NCBI GenBank assembly: GCA_003449195.1
Contig: DMID01000129.1
Location: forward strand, 246 to 6,735
Reading direction: 5' to 3'
Length of the DNA: 6,490 bases
From: Lysobacteraceae bacterium
GTDB taxonomy: Bacteria > Pseudomonadota > Gammaproteobacteria > Xanthomonadales > Xanthomonadaceae
Shown here: piece after piece, positions 1 to 5,639 of the stretch
How the letters are laid out: every line of letters starts with the position of its first letter
Numbering within the stretch: the first letter of the stretch is position 1
The notes under the pieces: generated by a model
Seen by the model: only the letters and a program-made list of their open reading frames with translations
Told to the model about the DNA's origin: nothing
The model's database searches: none
Made by a program: the position numbers and the translations under genes

Positions 1-1
1 G

Positions 2-58
2 GTCGGCGGCCTGATCGGCCTGGCCCTGCACGCGCTGACCACGCTGCTGGCGAAATGA
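2..58 (+). CDS. C-terminal end of an unidentified, probably membrane protein (partial)
   Basis: The frame starting at base 2 is open from the left edge and stops at TGA 56-58, leaving 18 visible residues. They are hydrophobic and small (VGGLIGLALHALTTLLAK), with glycines and leucines spaced as in a terminal transmembrane helix, and end in a single lysine. This would fit a membrane protein whose last helix closes the chain, but 18 residues cannot identify a family. It is read in the same direction as the aldehyde dehydrogenase 258 bases downstream. Being a real gene end is inferred from position and the coding-like G/C third bases; another frame could be the true one. Confidence 0.4.
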   Translation, partial: VGGLIGLALHALTTLLAK

Positions 59-316
59 GGGCTGAACCGGCCGGCCCGCCCTTGATCCGGCGCAATGCCG
101 GGCGCAGGCGGACGTGAATAATCGGTCGCGATGCCGGACAGCCGTGGATCGGACGGTTCCATCCACGGCAACGCCGCCGTCATTGCGATGAGGCAAGCTG
201 CCCCCACTTCGATGGAAGCGGCAGGACCGCCCGCCCCGTCGATACCCGCGCCAGCCCGTGCCGCATCCGGCCAACGCGAGCCTCCATCACTGGTCACCAG
301 CACAAGGAGTCAAGAC
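59..316. other. Intergenic region upstream of the aldehyde dehydrogenase
   Basis: I see no convincing gene in these 258 bases. A 5-bp hairpin (CCGGC 87-91 with GCCGG 97-101) lies after the upstream gene but has no T-tract, so it is weak as a terminator. A short AT-rich patch at 115-122 contains AATAAT, one mismatch from a -10 hexamer and unusual in this GC-rich stretch. No good -35 element sits 16-18 bases before it, so it is only a promoter candidate. From 131 the dehydrogenase frame is open with no stop for 62 codons, but that stretch is rich in Ala, Pro, Ser and Arg and looks untranslated. Confidence 0.4.
304..309 (+). promoter_or_regulatory. Ribosome binding site of the aldehyde dehydrogenase
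   Basis: AAGGAG lies 7 bases before the ATG at 317. It is a near-perfect Shine-Dalgarno sequence and decides the start codon against the in-frame ATG at 131, which would add 62 residues that do not look like dehydrogenase sequence. Confidence 0.85.
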
Positions 317-1708
317 ATGTCGTATGCCACCACCAATCCCTTCACCGGCGAAGTCGTGAAGACCTTCCCCAATGCCACCGATGCCGAGGTCGCGCAGACG
401 CTCGACAAGGCCCAGGCGATGTTCGAGACCTGGAAGGACACCGCCATCGCCGAGCGCGTGAAGGTGCTGCAGAAGGCGGCCGACCTGCTGCGCAAGAGCC
501 ACACCGAATACGCCAAGCTGCTGACCCTGGAAATGGGCAAGGTGATCGGCGAGGCCGAAGCCGAGGTCGAGCTGTCCGCGCAGATCCTCGAGTATTACGT
601 CGGCAACGCCGAGACGCTGCTGGCCCCGGAGAAGCTGCCGAGCAAGCACCCGTCCTACACCGACAACTGGGTCGAGCACGTGCCGCAGGGCATCCTGCTG
701 GCGATCGAGCCGTGGAACTTCCCGTACTACCAGATCGTCCGCATCGCCGCGCCGCAGCTGGCGGCCGGCAACGTGATCATCCTCAAGCACGCCTCCAACG
801 TGCCGCAGTGCGCGGCCGCGTTCGAGAAGCTGTTCCGCGAGGCCGGGCTGCCGGAAGGCGGCTTCACCAACCTGTACGCCACCCGCGACCAGATCAAGGC
901 GATCATCGAGGACCCGCGCGTGCAGGGCGTGGCCCTGACCGGCTCGGAAGGCGCCGGCGCCGTGGTCGCCGCGCAGGCCGGCAACGCGCTGAAGAAGTCC
1001 ACGATGGAACTCGGCGGCGCCGACGCCTTCGTGGTGCTGGCCGACGCCGACCTGGACAAGACCGTGCAGTGGGCGGTCACCGGCCGCCACTGGAACGCCG
1101 GCCAGGTGTGCTGCTCGTCCAAGCGCATCATCGTGGTCGACGAGGTCTACGACGCCTTCCTCGAGAAGTACAAGGCCGGCGTGGCCAAGCTCAAGGCCGG
1201 CGACCCGCTGGACCCGTCCACCACGCTGGCGCCGCTGTCCTCGCAGGGTGCGGTGGACGACCTGAAGAAGCAGGTCGAGCAGGCCGTTGCCCACGGTGCC
1301 ACCGCCGAGGTGATCGGCGCGGAAGTGCCGGCCACCGGTTCGTTCTTCCAGCCGGTGCTGCTGAGCAACGTTAGCGATGACAACCCGGCGCATTACTGGG
1401 AGTTCTTCGGCCCGGTGTCGCAGGTGATCCGCGCCAAGGACGAGGCCGAGGCGATCGCCATCGCCAACGACTCCCCCTTCGGCCTCGGCGGCTCGGTGTT
1501 CACCCGCGACATCAAGCACGGCGTCGAAGTGGCGCAGAAGATCTCCACCGGCATGGTCTACATCAACCATCCCACCGGCGTGGCGGCGGACCTGCCCTTC
1601 GGCGGCGTGCGCCGCTCCGGCTACGGCCGCGAACTGGTCGGGCTGGGCATCAAGGAGTTCGTCAACCACAAGCTGATCGCCGTGACCGACATCGACGGCG
1701 CGTTCTGA
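317..1708 (+). CDS. NAD(P)-dependent aldehyde dehydrogenase, succinate-semialdehyde dehydrogenase (Sad/GabD-like) type
   Basis: A cytosolic enzyme predicted to oxidise an aldehyde, probably succinate semialdehyde, to the acid with NAD(P)+. At 463 residues it has the length of E. coli Sad (YneI), and conserved motifs run end to end. These are PWNFP with the oxyanion Asn134, Lys157 in LKHASNVP (cofactor binding), TGSEGAG at 209-215 for the nucleotide, the general base Glu231 in MELGG, the catalytic Cys265 in NAGQVCC, Glu362 in EFFGP, and PFGG..RSGYGRE near the C-terminus. The KHA-N-V motif and overall look match the Sad/YneI branch better than canonical GabD, which has KPA/S-E. Succinate semialdehyde as substrate is inferred from the family; the sequence does not settle substrate or NAD versus NADP preference. 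A second cysteine (Cys266) directly follows the nucleophile. The ATG at 317 is chosen for its strong ribosome binding site and because homology begins there. No GABA aminotransferase gene is visible nearby, so the pathway is not fixed by context. Confidence 0.93.
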   Translation: MSYATTNPFTGEVVKTFPNATDAEVAQTLDKAQAMFETWKDTAIAERVKVLQKAADLLRKSHTEYAKLLTLEMGKVIGEAEAEVELSAQILEYYVGNAETLLAPEKLPSKHPSYTDNWVEHVPQGILLAIEPWNFPYYQIVRIAAPQLAAGNVIILKHASNVPQCAAAFEKLFREAGLPEGGFTNLYATRDQIKAIIEDPRVQGVALTGSEGAGAVVAAQAGNALKKSTMELGGADAFVVLADADLDKTVQWAVTGRHWNAGQVCCSSKRIIVVDEVYDAFLEKYKAGVAKLKAGDPLDPSTTLAPLSSQGAVDDLKKQVEQAVAHGATAEVIGAEVPATGSFFQPVLLSNVSDDNPAHYWEFFGPVSQVIRAKDEAEAIAIANDSPFGLGGSVFTRDIKHGVEVAQKISTGMVYINHPTGVAADLPFGGVRRSGYGRELVGLGIKEFVNHKLIAVTDIDGAF

Positions 1709-1739
1709 CCGAAGCCTGCCTTCCGTCGAGCGGAAACAC

Positions 1740-1767
1740 GAAGCCCCGCGTGCAAACGCGGGGCTTC
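1740..1767. terminator. Rho-independent terminator between convergent genes
   Basis: A perfect 11-bp GC-rich stem (1740-1750 with 1757-1767) encloses a six-base loop. It lies 31 bases after the dehydrogenase stop and is followed by TTCGTTCC, a short and interrupted T-rich tail. On the minus strand the hairpin is followed by TTCGTGTTTCC, also T-rich. Since ybiI converges from the right (stop at 1816), this one hairpin probably ends transcripts from both sides. Confidence 0.8.
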
Positions 1768-1815
1768 TTCGTTCCGGCACAGGAAGATCGGCGGGCTGCC
1801 CGGCCCGCCCCGTGT

Positions 1816-2082
1816 TCAGCGCAACTGGCTGTCCTTGCTGCCGCGCCGGTTGTAGCCGCTGTGCGCATGCGCATCGTCGTCGCGCGCCTGCTGGCAGGCC
1901 ACGCACAGGCGCACGCCCGGCACCGCCTTGCGGCGCGCTTCGGGTATCGGCGCATCGCATTCTTCGCAACGCGTCAGCCCCGGGCCGTCGGCCAGCCTGC
2001 TGCGCGCACGCTTGACCGCATCTTCCACGGTCGCATCGATCTGGTCCTGCACCGCACCGTCGCCGGCCCATCCGGTCGCCAT
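1816..2082 (-). CDS. ybiI: DksA/TraR-family C4 zinc-finger protein, YbiI type
   Basis: An 88-residue cytosolic protein of the DksA/TraR family. It carries a C4 zinc finger at Cys39, Cys42, Cys60 and Cys63 (C-x2-C-x17-C-x2-C) with the family core ECDAPIPEARRKAVPG. Start (MA-GWA-D-AV), zinc finger and the ending SGYNRRGSKDSQLR all match my recollection of E. coli YbiI, which is also 88 residues. DksA itself uses a long coiled coil to reach the RNA polymerase secondary channel; this protein has only a short helical N-terminus of about 38 residues, so full DksA activity is unlikely. The role of YbiI is not established; binding to RNA polymerase is inferred from the family. The start at 2082 is fixed by an excellent ribosome binding site. 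An upstream in-frame ATG (2157) would add 25 residues unlike the family. It lies 71 bases downstream of the cyclic-di-GMP gene on the same strand and may be read from it or from its own promoter. Confidence 0.93.
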   Translation of the reverse strand: MATGWAGDGAVQDQIDATVEDAVKRARSRLADGPGLTRCEECDAPIPEARRKAVPGVRLCVACQQARDDDAHAHSGYNRRGSKDSQLR

Positions 2083-2087
2083 GTCAC

Positions 2088-2094
2088 ACCTCCC
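2088..2094 (-). promoter_or_regulatory. Ribosome binding site of the YbiI-type gene
   Basis: On the minus strand GGGAGGT precedes the ATG at 2082 by about five bases. It is one of the strongest Shine-Dalgarno matches in the window and sets the 88-residue start. Confidence 0.8.
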
Positions 2095-2153
2095 TCCGGC
2101 CGCATCCAGCCTGTTCCGAATCGGAGACGATCTGGGGCTTTCCACCGGCAAAA

Positions 2154-2654
2154 TCAAGATGCAGGGCGAACGCCCCGCGCCATGATCCCGACCAAATCAA
2201 CGTCGCGTTCAGCCATGCCGTACAAACGCCCCTGAGCCAGACCGCAGCCGGCCTCCTGCAACAGCCGGGCCTGCTCCTCCGTCTCCACCCCCACGCCGAC
2301 CAGTGCCAACCCCAACTGCGAACCCAGCGTGCAGATCGTGCGGATGACGGCCAGGCTGTGCGGATCGGACAACATGTCGAAAACCAGACTGCGATCGATC
2401 TTGAGTCCGTCCACCGGGCAGTCGCGCAATTGCGCCAGCGAAGACTGGCCGATACCAAAACCGTCCAACACTACCCGCACGCCTGCCGCCTTGAGCTCGC
2501 GCATGGCTCGCAACACATGCGTGGCTCCGCGTGCCTGCAACACGCTCTCGCCGACTTCCACCACGATCCGCGCCGGTGCGATGCCGTTCCCGGCCAAACG
2601 CCCGAGCAGACGCTCGGCGAAATCGTCACGCAGGAACTCCTGCCGGCGCAGCAT
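2154..2654 (-). CDS. Detached C-terminal part of the EAL domain, degenerate
   Basis: This frame opens with an ATG at 2654 and encodes 166 residues, of which those from about residue 6 on are the rest of the EAL domain. Conserved landmarks are ESVL (Glu36), LDGFGIG at 63-69, LKID (Lys85), GVETEEQ and QGRLYG (Gln141). Two catalytic positions differ from active enzymes. The second Asp of DDFGTG is Gly65, and the Glu of the AEGVE motif is Val121 (it reads VGVGVE). The Thr of the E-T-E motif is also Gly. By family knowledge this should abolish cyclic-di-GMP hydrolysis. A weak GGTGG lies six bases before the ATG, so separate translation by reinitiation is conceivable but unsupported; a lone partial barrel is unlikely to fold. 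Confidence 0.7.
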   Translation of the reverse strand: MLRRQEFLRDDFAERLLGRLAGNGIAPARIVVEVGESVLQARGATHVLRAMRELKAAGVRVVLDGFGIGQSSLAQLRDCPVDGLKIDRSLVFDMLSDPHSLAVIRTICTLGSQLGLALVGVGVETEEQARLLQEAGCGLAQGRLYGMAERDVDLVGIMARGVRPAS

Positions 2655-4245
2655 TCACGGCCACCGGCAACAGATCCAGTCCCGTGTCGGCCAAAATTCG
2701 CGCATGCATGACATCGGCCAGTTCGATGGCCAAGGCATAATCCCTGAAGGCCTCGGTTATGGCCTGGGCCGATCCCGTCCGGCGGCCATCCGGCCCCGGC
2801 CAGCGCACCAGCGCCTCCAGCCCGACCACCCGGCCGTCGTCGAGCGACACCACCGGCTGGTAGCAAGGCCTGAGCATGTCGGCATCCAGCAATCGACGCG
2901 CCAGAGCCAGTTGGGCGGCCTTGCGCTCGGCCAGCGCCTGCATCTGCCGGCCATACATCCGCCAGCCGCCGCGCTGGCGCGATTTGAGGTCGTTCAGCGC
3001 GACATCCGCGCACTTCATCAAGGCCGAAGCGTCATCCGCATCGCGCGGGAACAACGCGCAGCCGATGCTCATGCCGCCATTGATGTCCTGCCCGGCGCAG
3101 GTGACAGGGGGGCGAACCTGAGCCAATACCGCATCTGCGGTCAGTTCCACGTCCTCGTCTCCACGCACCTCCGGCAACACGATCGCGAACTCGTCCCCGC
3201 CCAGGCGTGCGACGAAGGCCGATGCCGGCAAGGCCTTGGCCATTCGCCGCGACAGCACGCGCAGCAGGTGGTCGCCCGCAGCGTGGCCCTGCATGTCGTT
3301 GACATGCTTGAAGTGATCCAGATCGATCATCAGCAGGCCGACCTGTCCGCCGTCCGCCCGTGCCCGCGCCACGGTCCGCTTCAGGCTCGCATTGAAGGCG
3401 CGACGGTTCAGCAGACCCGTCAGCGCATCGGTTTCGCTGGCCTCGCGCAGGCGCTGCTCGGCCTCGCGCTGCCGGGTGACTTCGCGTGACACGCACAAAA
3501 CGGCGTGCGTCGTCCCGTCGGCATCCATCAACGGGGTTAGCAGGTTGTCCCAGTACTGCGGACGGGCACCCGGCAGATGGCTCATGCCGGGAAAGCGTGC
3601 ATGCCGCCCATGCCGACTCAGCGCCAGTGCCGCGCGTCCCCGTGCACGCACCTCGTGCGGCAACAGATCCAGCCATTTCACGCCGAAGCGGGTTTCGTCC
3701 GCCGCCAGCCCCAGCGCCAGGCAGCCGGAACGGTTCATGCTGTGCAAGGTGCCATCCACGTCGATCAGCTTGATGCAGTCCACGCTGGCATCCAGCATGC
3801 TGCGCTGGCGCCTGACGTCCTCCTGCAATGCCTGCCGCTCCAGCAGCAACGCATGGATGTCGCTCAACACGATGCACCATCGTCCAGCCGGCGATGCCGG
3901 CACTGCCTGCACCAGATTCAGGCGCATGGTCCCGACGGCATCGGCCAGGCCGGCCTCGAACGAGAACGGCTGGCGCCCGTGACGATGCCGCCGCCAGAGG
4001 CGCACGGCATCACTGGCCGAGGCTCCGTCCAGCACCCGATACCACTGCAGGCCCTCGCTCGCGGCGCGGCGATCTGCCGCCAGTTCGCGCCAGCCCCGGT
4101 TTGCCTTCAACACCCGGCCACCGGCATCCACCAGACAAGCCCGCTGCGGCATGGCGTCCAGCAAGGCATCGGACAGCGATGCCGCTGGCATGTCCGGCGC
4201 GCGCCCCTCTCGCTGCATGTCTCCTTCGTGCAGACCGTCGCTCAT
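2626..4245 (-). CDS. N-terminal product of the broken gene: PAS-PAS-GGDEF plus first part of EAL
   Basis: This frame encodes 539 residues as it stands. PAS1 spans roughly residues 25-135 and PAS2 roughly 150-260; a short linker helix (EAEQRLREAS) leads to the GGDEF domain, which opens with TDALTGLLNRRAF at 272-284. Catalytic features are intact: metal-binding Asp308 in MIDLDHFK, NDMQGHAAGD for substrate, and GGDEF itself at 349-353. The inhibitory I-site RxxD, expected at 340-343, reads PASA, so feedback inhibition by cyclic-di-GMP is unlikely. The EAL domain begins near 445 with LEALVRW (Glu477) and PVAVN (Asn531), then is cut off four residues after AAPA. Predicted activity is synthesis of cyclic-di-GMP from two GTP, controlled by an unknown signal at the PAS domains; no ligand or cofactor can be assigned to them from the sequence. 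Whether the protein folds stably with a partial EAL is unknown. Confidence 0.82.
   Translation of the reverse strand: MSDGLHEGDMQREGRAPDMPAASLSDALLDAMPQRACLVDAGGRVLKANRGWRELAADRRAASEGLQWYRVLDGASASDAVRLWRRHRHGRQPFSFEAGLADAVGTMRLNLVQAVPASPAGRWCIVLSDIHALLLERQALQEDVRRQRSMLDASVDCIKLIDVDGTLHSMNRSGCLALGLAADETRFGVKWLDLLPHEVRARGRAALALSRHGRHARFPGMSHLPGARPQYWDNLLTPLMDADGTTHAVLCVSREVTRQREAEQRLREASETDALTGLLNRRAFNASLKRTVARARADGGQVGLLMIDLDHFKHVNDMQGHAAGDHLLRVLSRRMAKALPASAFVARLGGDEFAIVLPEVRGDEDVELTADAVLAQVRPPVTCAGQDINGGMSIGCALFPRDADDASALMKCADVALNDLKSRQRGGWRMYGRQMQALAERKAAQLALARRLLDADMLRPCYQPVVSLDDGRVVGLEALVRWPGPDGRRTGSAQAITEAFRDYALAIELADVMHARILADTGLDLLPVAVNAAPAGVPA
2630..2643 (-). other. Frameshift locus with a small inverted repeat
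   Basis: The break between the two frames lies at or next to a short inverted repeat, GCAGG 2630-2634 and CCTGC 2639-2643, separated by AACT (plus-strand reading). Short dyads favour slippage, either biological or in sequencing. There is no classic slippery heptamer for -1 shifting. The bases AGGAG do sit eight bases before the stop codon at 2626-2628, loosely recalling the prfB +1 site, but the P-site codon GCG would re-pair poorly. Confidence 0.5.
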
Positions 4246-4251
4246 GTCCAT

Positions 4252-4257
4252 CCCCCT
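4252..4257 (-). promoter_or_regulatory. Ribosome binding site of the PAS-GGDEF-EAL gene
   Basis: AGGGGG on the minus strand lies six bases before the ATG at 4245 and directly abuts the ATG at 4251. It therefore favours 4245 as the start. The longest frame, from 4269, has no recognisable ribosome binding site. Confidence 0.55.
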
Positions 4258-4302
4258 GTCCGTCTTCATTGCACGATTCGGCCATGTGGCGACCGGCTAC
4301 CT

Positions 4303-5472
4303 TCATCGCACGGCCGCCCTGCTCCCGGCAATGACAAGATGGATGAAGTGCAGCTTGCGCACCACCTCGGCCGACATCACGAACGGATACAGGTCGTTGA
4401 CACCCATGCTGCGCGCCAGCTCGTTCATCACCCCGGTCAGGCGCACCCAGTCGTTGATCGCATCGAGGAAGCCCCGTGCATCCGGCACGTCGGCCCGGTA
4501 CAGCACATCGGGTCCGAACGGCTGGTAATCCTCGGTCTGGGCCAGGGCCAGGCCGAAATCGTTGGCCGTGACGATGGTGTCGTTGATGTGCAGGTAATGC
4601 GCCCAGGTTTCGGCCCAGTCCTCCCACGGATGCATCGTCGCGTAGGCGCTGATGCAGTGCAGCGGCCAGTCCGCCGGCGCGCCCTGCTCGTAATGCCGCT
4701 GCAAGGCCTGCCCGTAGTCGGCGCGCTCGTCGCCGAACAGCGCGCGGAACGGCTCCAGCCACGGACTGCCGGCCACCAGACGGTCCCAGTAGTAGTGGCC
4801 GATCTCGTGGCGCAGGTGGCCCAGCAGCGTGCGATACGGCTCGTGCATCGCCGCGCGGGTCTTCTCGCGCACGGCATCGTCGGCTTCGGCGATGTTGAGC
4901 GTGATCAGGCCGTCGTCATGGCCGGTCAGCACGCGCGGCTCACCCGGCAACTCGGCGAGGAAATCGAACACCACGCCCTGCGCCGGGTCCTCGTCCAGTT
5001 TCGAGCGGAACGGCAGCCCCATCGCGAGCAAGGCCGACACCAGTCGGCGCTTGGCCAGCTCGATCTTGCCCCACTGCTCGGCATGCGCCGGATCGGCCAG
5101 GTCCGGGATGGTGCGGTTGACCGAGCAGGCCACGCACAGGCTGCGATGCACCAGCGGCTGCCCGTCCGGGCCATGCGGCATGACGGCCGCATCCTGCGGC
5201 AGCAGCCAGTTGCAGGCCGCCGCCGTGCCGGCATTGGCGCAACGTTTGTACGGGCGGCCTGCGCAGGCCTTGTCGGCGGCCAGCCACGTGCCGGCCTCGT
5301 TGCCCGGGTCGAGGGTGACGATGTCGCCGATCACCGGGTCGAAACCAAGCTCGCTGCCGCAGTTCAGGCACTGCGAATTGCGGAAGAACACCGGCCGGCC
5401 GCAGCGGCACTGGAACGTGCGGTGCAAGGCCGGTTCGAGATCGGCGATCGGGCGTTCGGCATCCATGTCCAT
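4303..5472 (-). CDS. Putative zinc-binding metallopeptidase with N-terminal zinc ribbon
   Basis: A 389-residue protein resembling the uncharacterised family of putative zinc-binding metallopeptidases (zinc-ribbon plus Peptidase_Mx type). The N-terminal ribbon uses Cys22, Cys24, Cys35 and Cys38 (FQCRCGRPVFFRNSQCLNCG). More cysteines follow: Cys70, Cys78, Cys87 and a CVAC pair at 113-116, which may bind a second metal. The peptidase signature HEIGH is at 222-226 in GHLRHEIGHYYWDRL, giving two His ligands and the catalytic Glu223. An acidic third ligand probably lies in the conserved stretch HPWEDWAETWAHYLH (281-295), for example Glu288; this is inference. No signal peptide or transmembrane segment is seen, so it should act in the cytosol. 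Substrate is unknown. ATG 5472 is chosen; TTG at 5481 and ATG at 5466 are alternatives and none has a good ribosome binding site. Family homology appears to begin only around residue 18. It is first of three minus-strand genes. Confidence 0.82.
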   Translation of the reverse strand: MDMDAERPIADLEPALHRTFQCRCGRPVFFRNSQCLNCGSELGFDPVIGDIVTLDPGNEAGTWLAADKACAGRPYKRCANAGTAAACNWLLPQDAAVMPHGPDGQPLVHRSLCVACSVNRTIPDLADPAHAEQWGKIELAKRRLVSALLAMGLPFRSKLDEDPAQGVVFDFLAELPGEPRVLTGHDDGLITLNIAEADDAVREKTRAAMHEPYRTLLGHLRHEIGHYYWDRLVAGSPWLEPFRALFGDERADYGQALQRHYEQGAPADWPLHCISAYATMHPWEDWAETWAHYLHINDTIVTANDFGLALAQTEDYQPFGPDVLYRADVPDARGFLDAINDWVRLTGVMNELARSMGVNDLYPFVMSAEVVRKLHFIHLVIAGSRAAVR

Positions 5473-5639
5473 CGACGGCAACCCAGCGGGAGAAGCCGGG
5501 ATTGTCCCGCACCGGCGTCAGCGTCATGCGAAGCCCCGGCCCCGGCCGTCCAGCCCCGCCGTCATGGCAGGATCGCCCCGCCACGGCTCGTCCACGGGCC
5601 GTGGCGCATGCTTTTCATCACCACACATCGGGGCGGGCC
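5473..5639. other. Divergent intergenic region between the peptidase and VOC genes
   Basis: These 167 bases should hold promoters for both directions, but I find no confident -35/-10 pair. They contain a strong dyad at 5579-5606. They also contain a minus-strand ATG at 5527 that opens about 20 coding-like codons out of frame with the peptidase. Confidence 0.4.
5579..5606. promoter_or_regulatory. Inverted repeat in the divergent promoter region (operator or leader hairpin)
   Basis: A 9-bp perfect inverted repeat pairs CGCCACGGC (5579-5587) with GCCGTGGCG (5598-5606) around a 10-base loop. A second copy of CCACGG at 5592-5597 starts exactly 11 bases after the first (5581-5586) and forms its own tight dyad with CCGTGG at 5599-5604. 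A TTTT run at 5612-5615 follows. It could be an operator for a dimeric regulator or a hairpin in the VOC leader. A terminator is less likely because no plus-strand gene ends just upstream. Function is not shown. Confidence 0.35.

Larger units (their letters stand above)
2154..4245 (-). pseudogene. PAS-PAS-GGDEF-EAL cyclic-di-GMP protein, broken by a frameshift in the EAL domain
   Basis: Read with one correction this is a single gene for about 696 residues: two PAS sensor domains, a GGDEF diguanylate cyclase domain and an EAL domain. No signal peptide or membrane span is evident, so it should be cytosolic. The frame fails between about 2652 and 2630. The first frame reads VNAAPAG then stops at 2626-2628, while the second reads EFLRDDFAERLL, and the two overlap by 29 bases. 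Removing one G from the GG at 2639-2640 gives VNAAPAEFLRDDF, which has the exact spacing of the usual EAL segment (VN-S-RQ...DP-F). A single-base insertion is therefore the simplest explanation; loss of two bases is the alternative. A sequencing error cannot be excluded. The gene starts 57 bases after the peptidase stop on the same strand and may share its transcript. The start at 4245 is preferred because AGGGGG lies six bases before it; 4269, 4251 and 4218 are other in-frame ATGs. Confidence 0.8.

Noticed and set aside
115..122. AATAAT as a definite -10 promoter element
   Set aside because: No -35 hexamer at suitable spacing; kept only as a remark under the intergenic region.
131..316. 62-residue N-terminal extension of the dehydrogenase
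   Set aside because: No family homology, composition rich in Ala/Pro/Ser, and the strong ribosome binding site lies at 304-309 just before ATG 317.
287..2071. 594-codon minus-strand open frame antisense to the aldehyde dehydrogenase
   Set aside because: The dehydrogenase has all catalytic motifs and a ribosome binding site. This frame is a low-complexity shadow that also runs through the ybiI gene in the wrong frame.
2626..2660. Programmed frameshift making full-length GGDEF-EAL protein
   Set aside because: There is no slippery heptamer. The AGGAG upstream of the stop has a poor P-site codon for re-pairing, and the EAL half is already degenerate, so decay or a sequence error is simpler.
2329..3489. 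386-codon plus-strand frame opposite the EAL/GGDEF region
   Set aside because: Antisense shadow without recognisable motifs; the minus strand has unambiguous GGDEF and EAL signatures.
5502..5639. 46-residue N-terminal extension of the VOC protein
   Set aside because: The extension is Pro/Arg-rich with no family match, and the VOC fold starts at the ATG at 5640.
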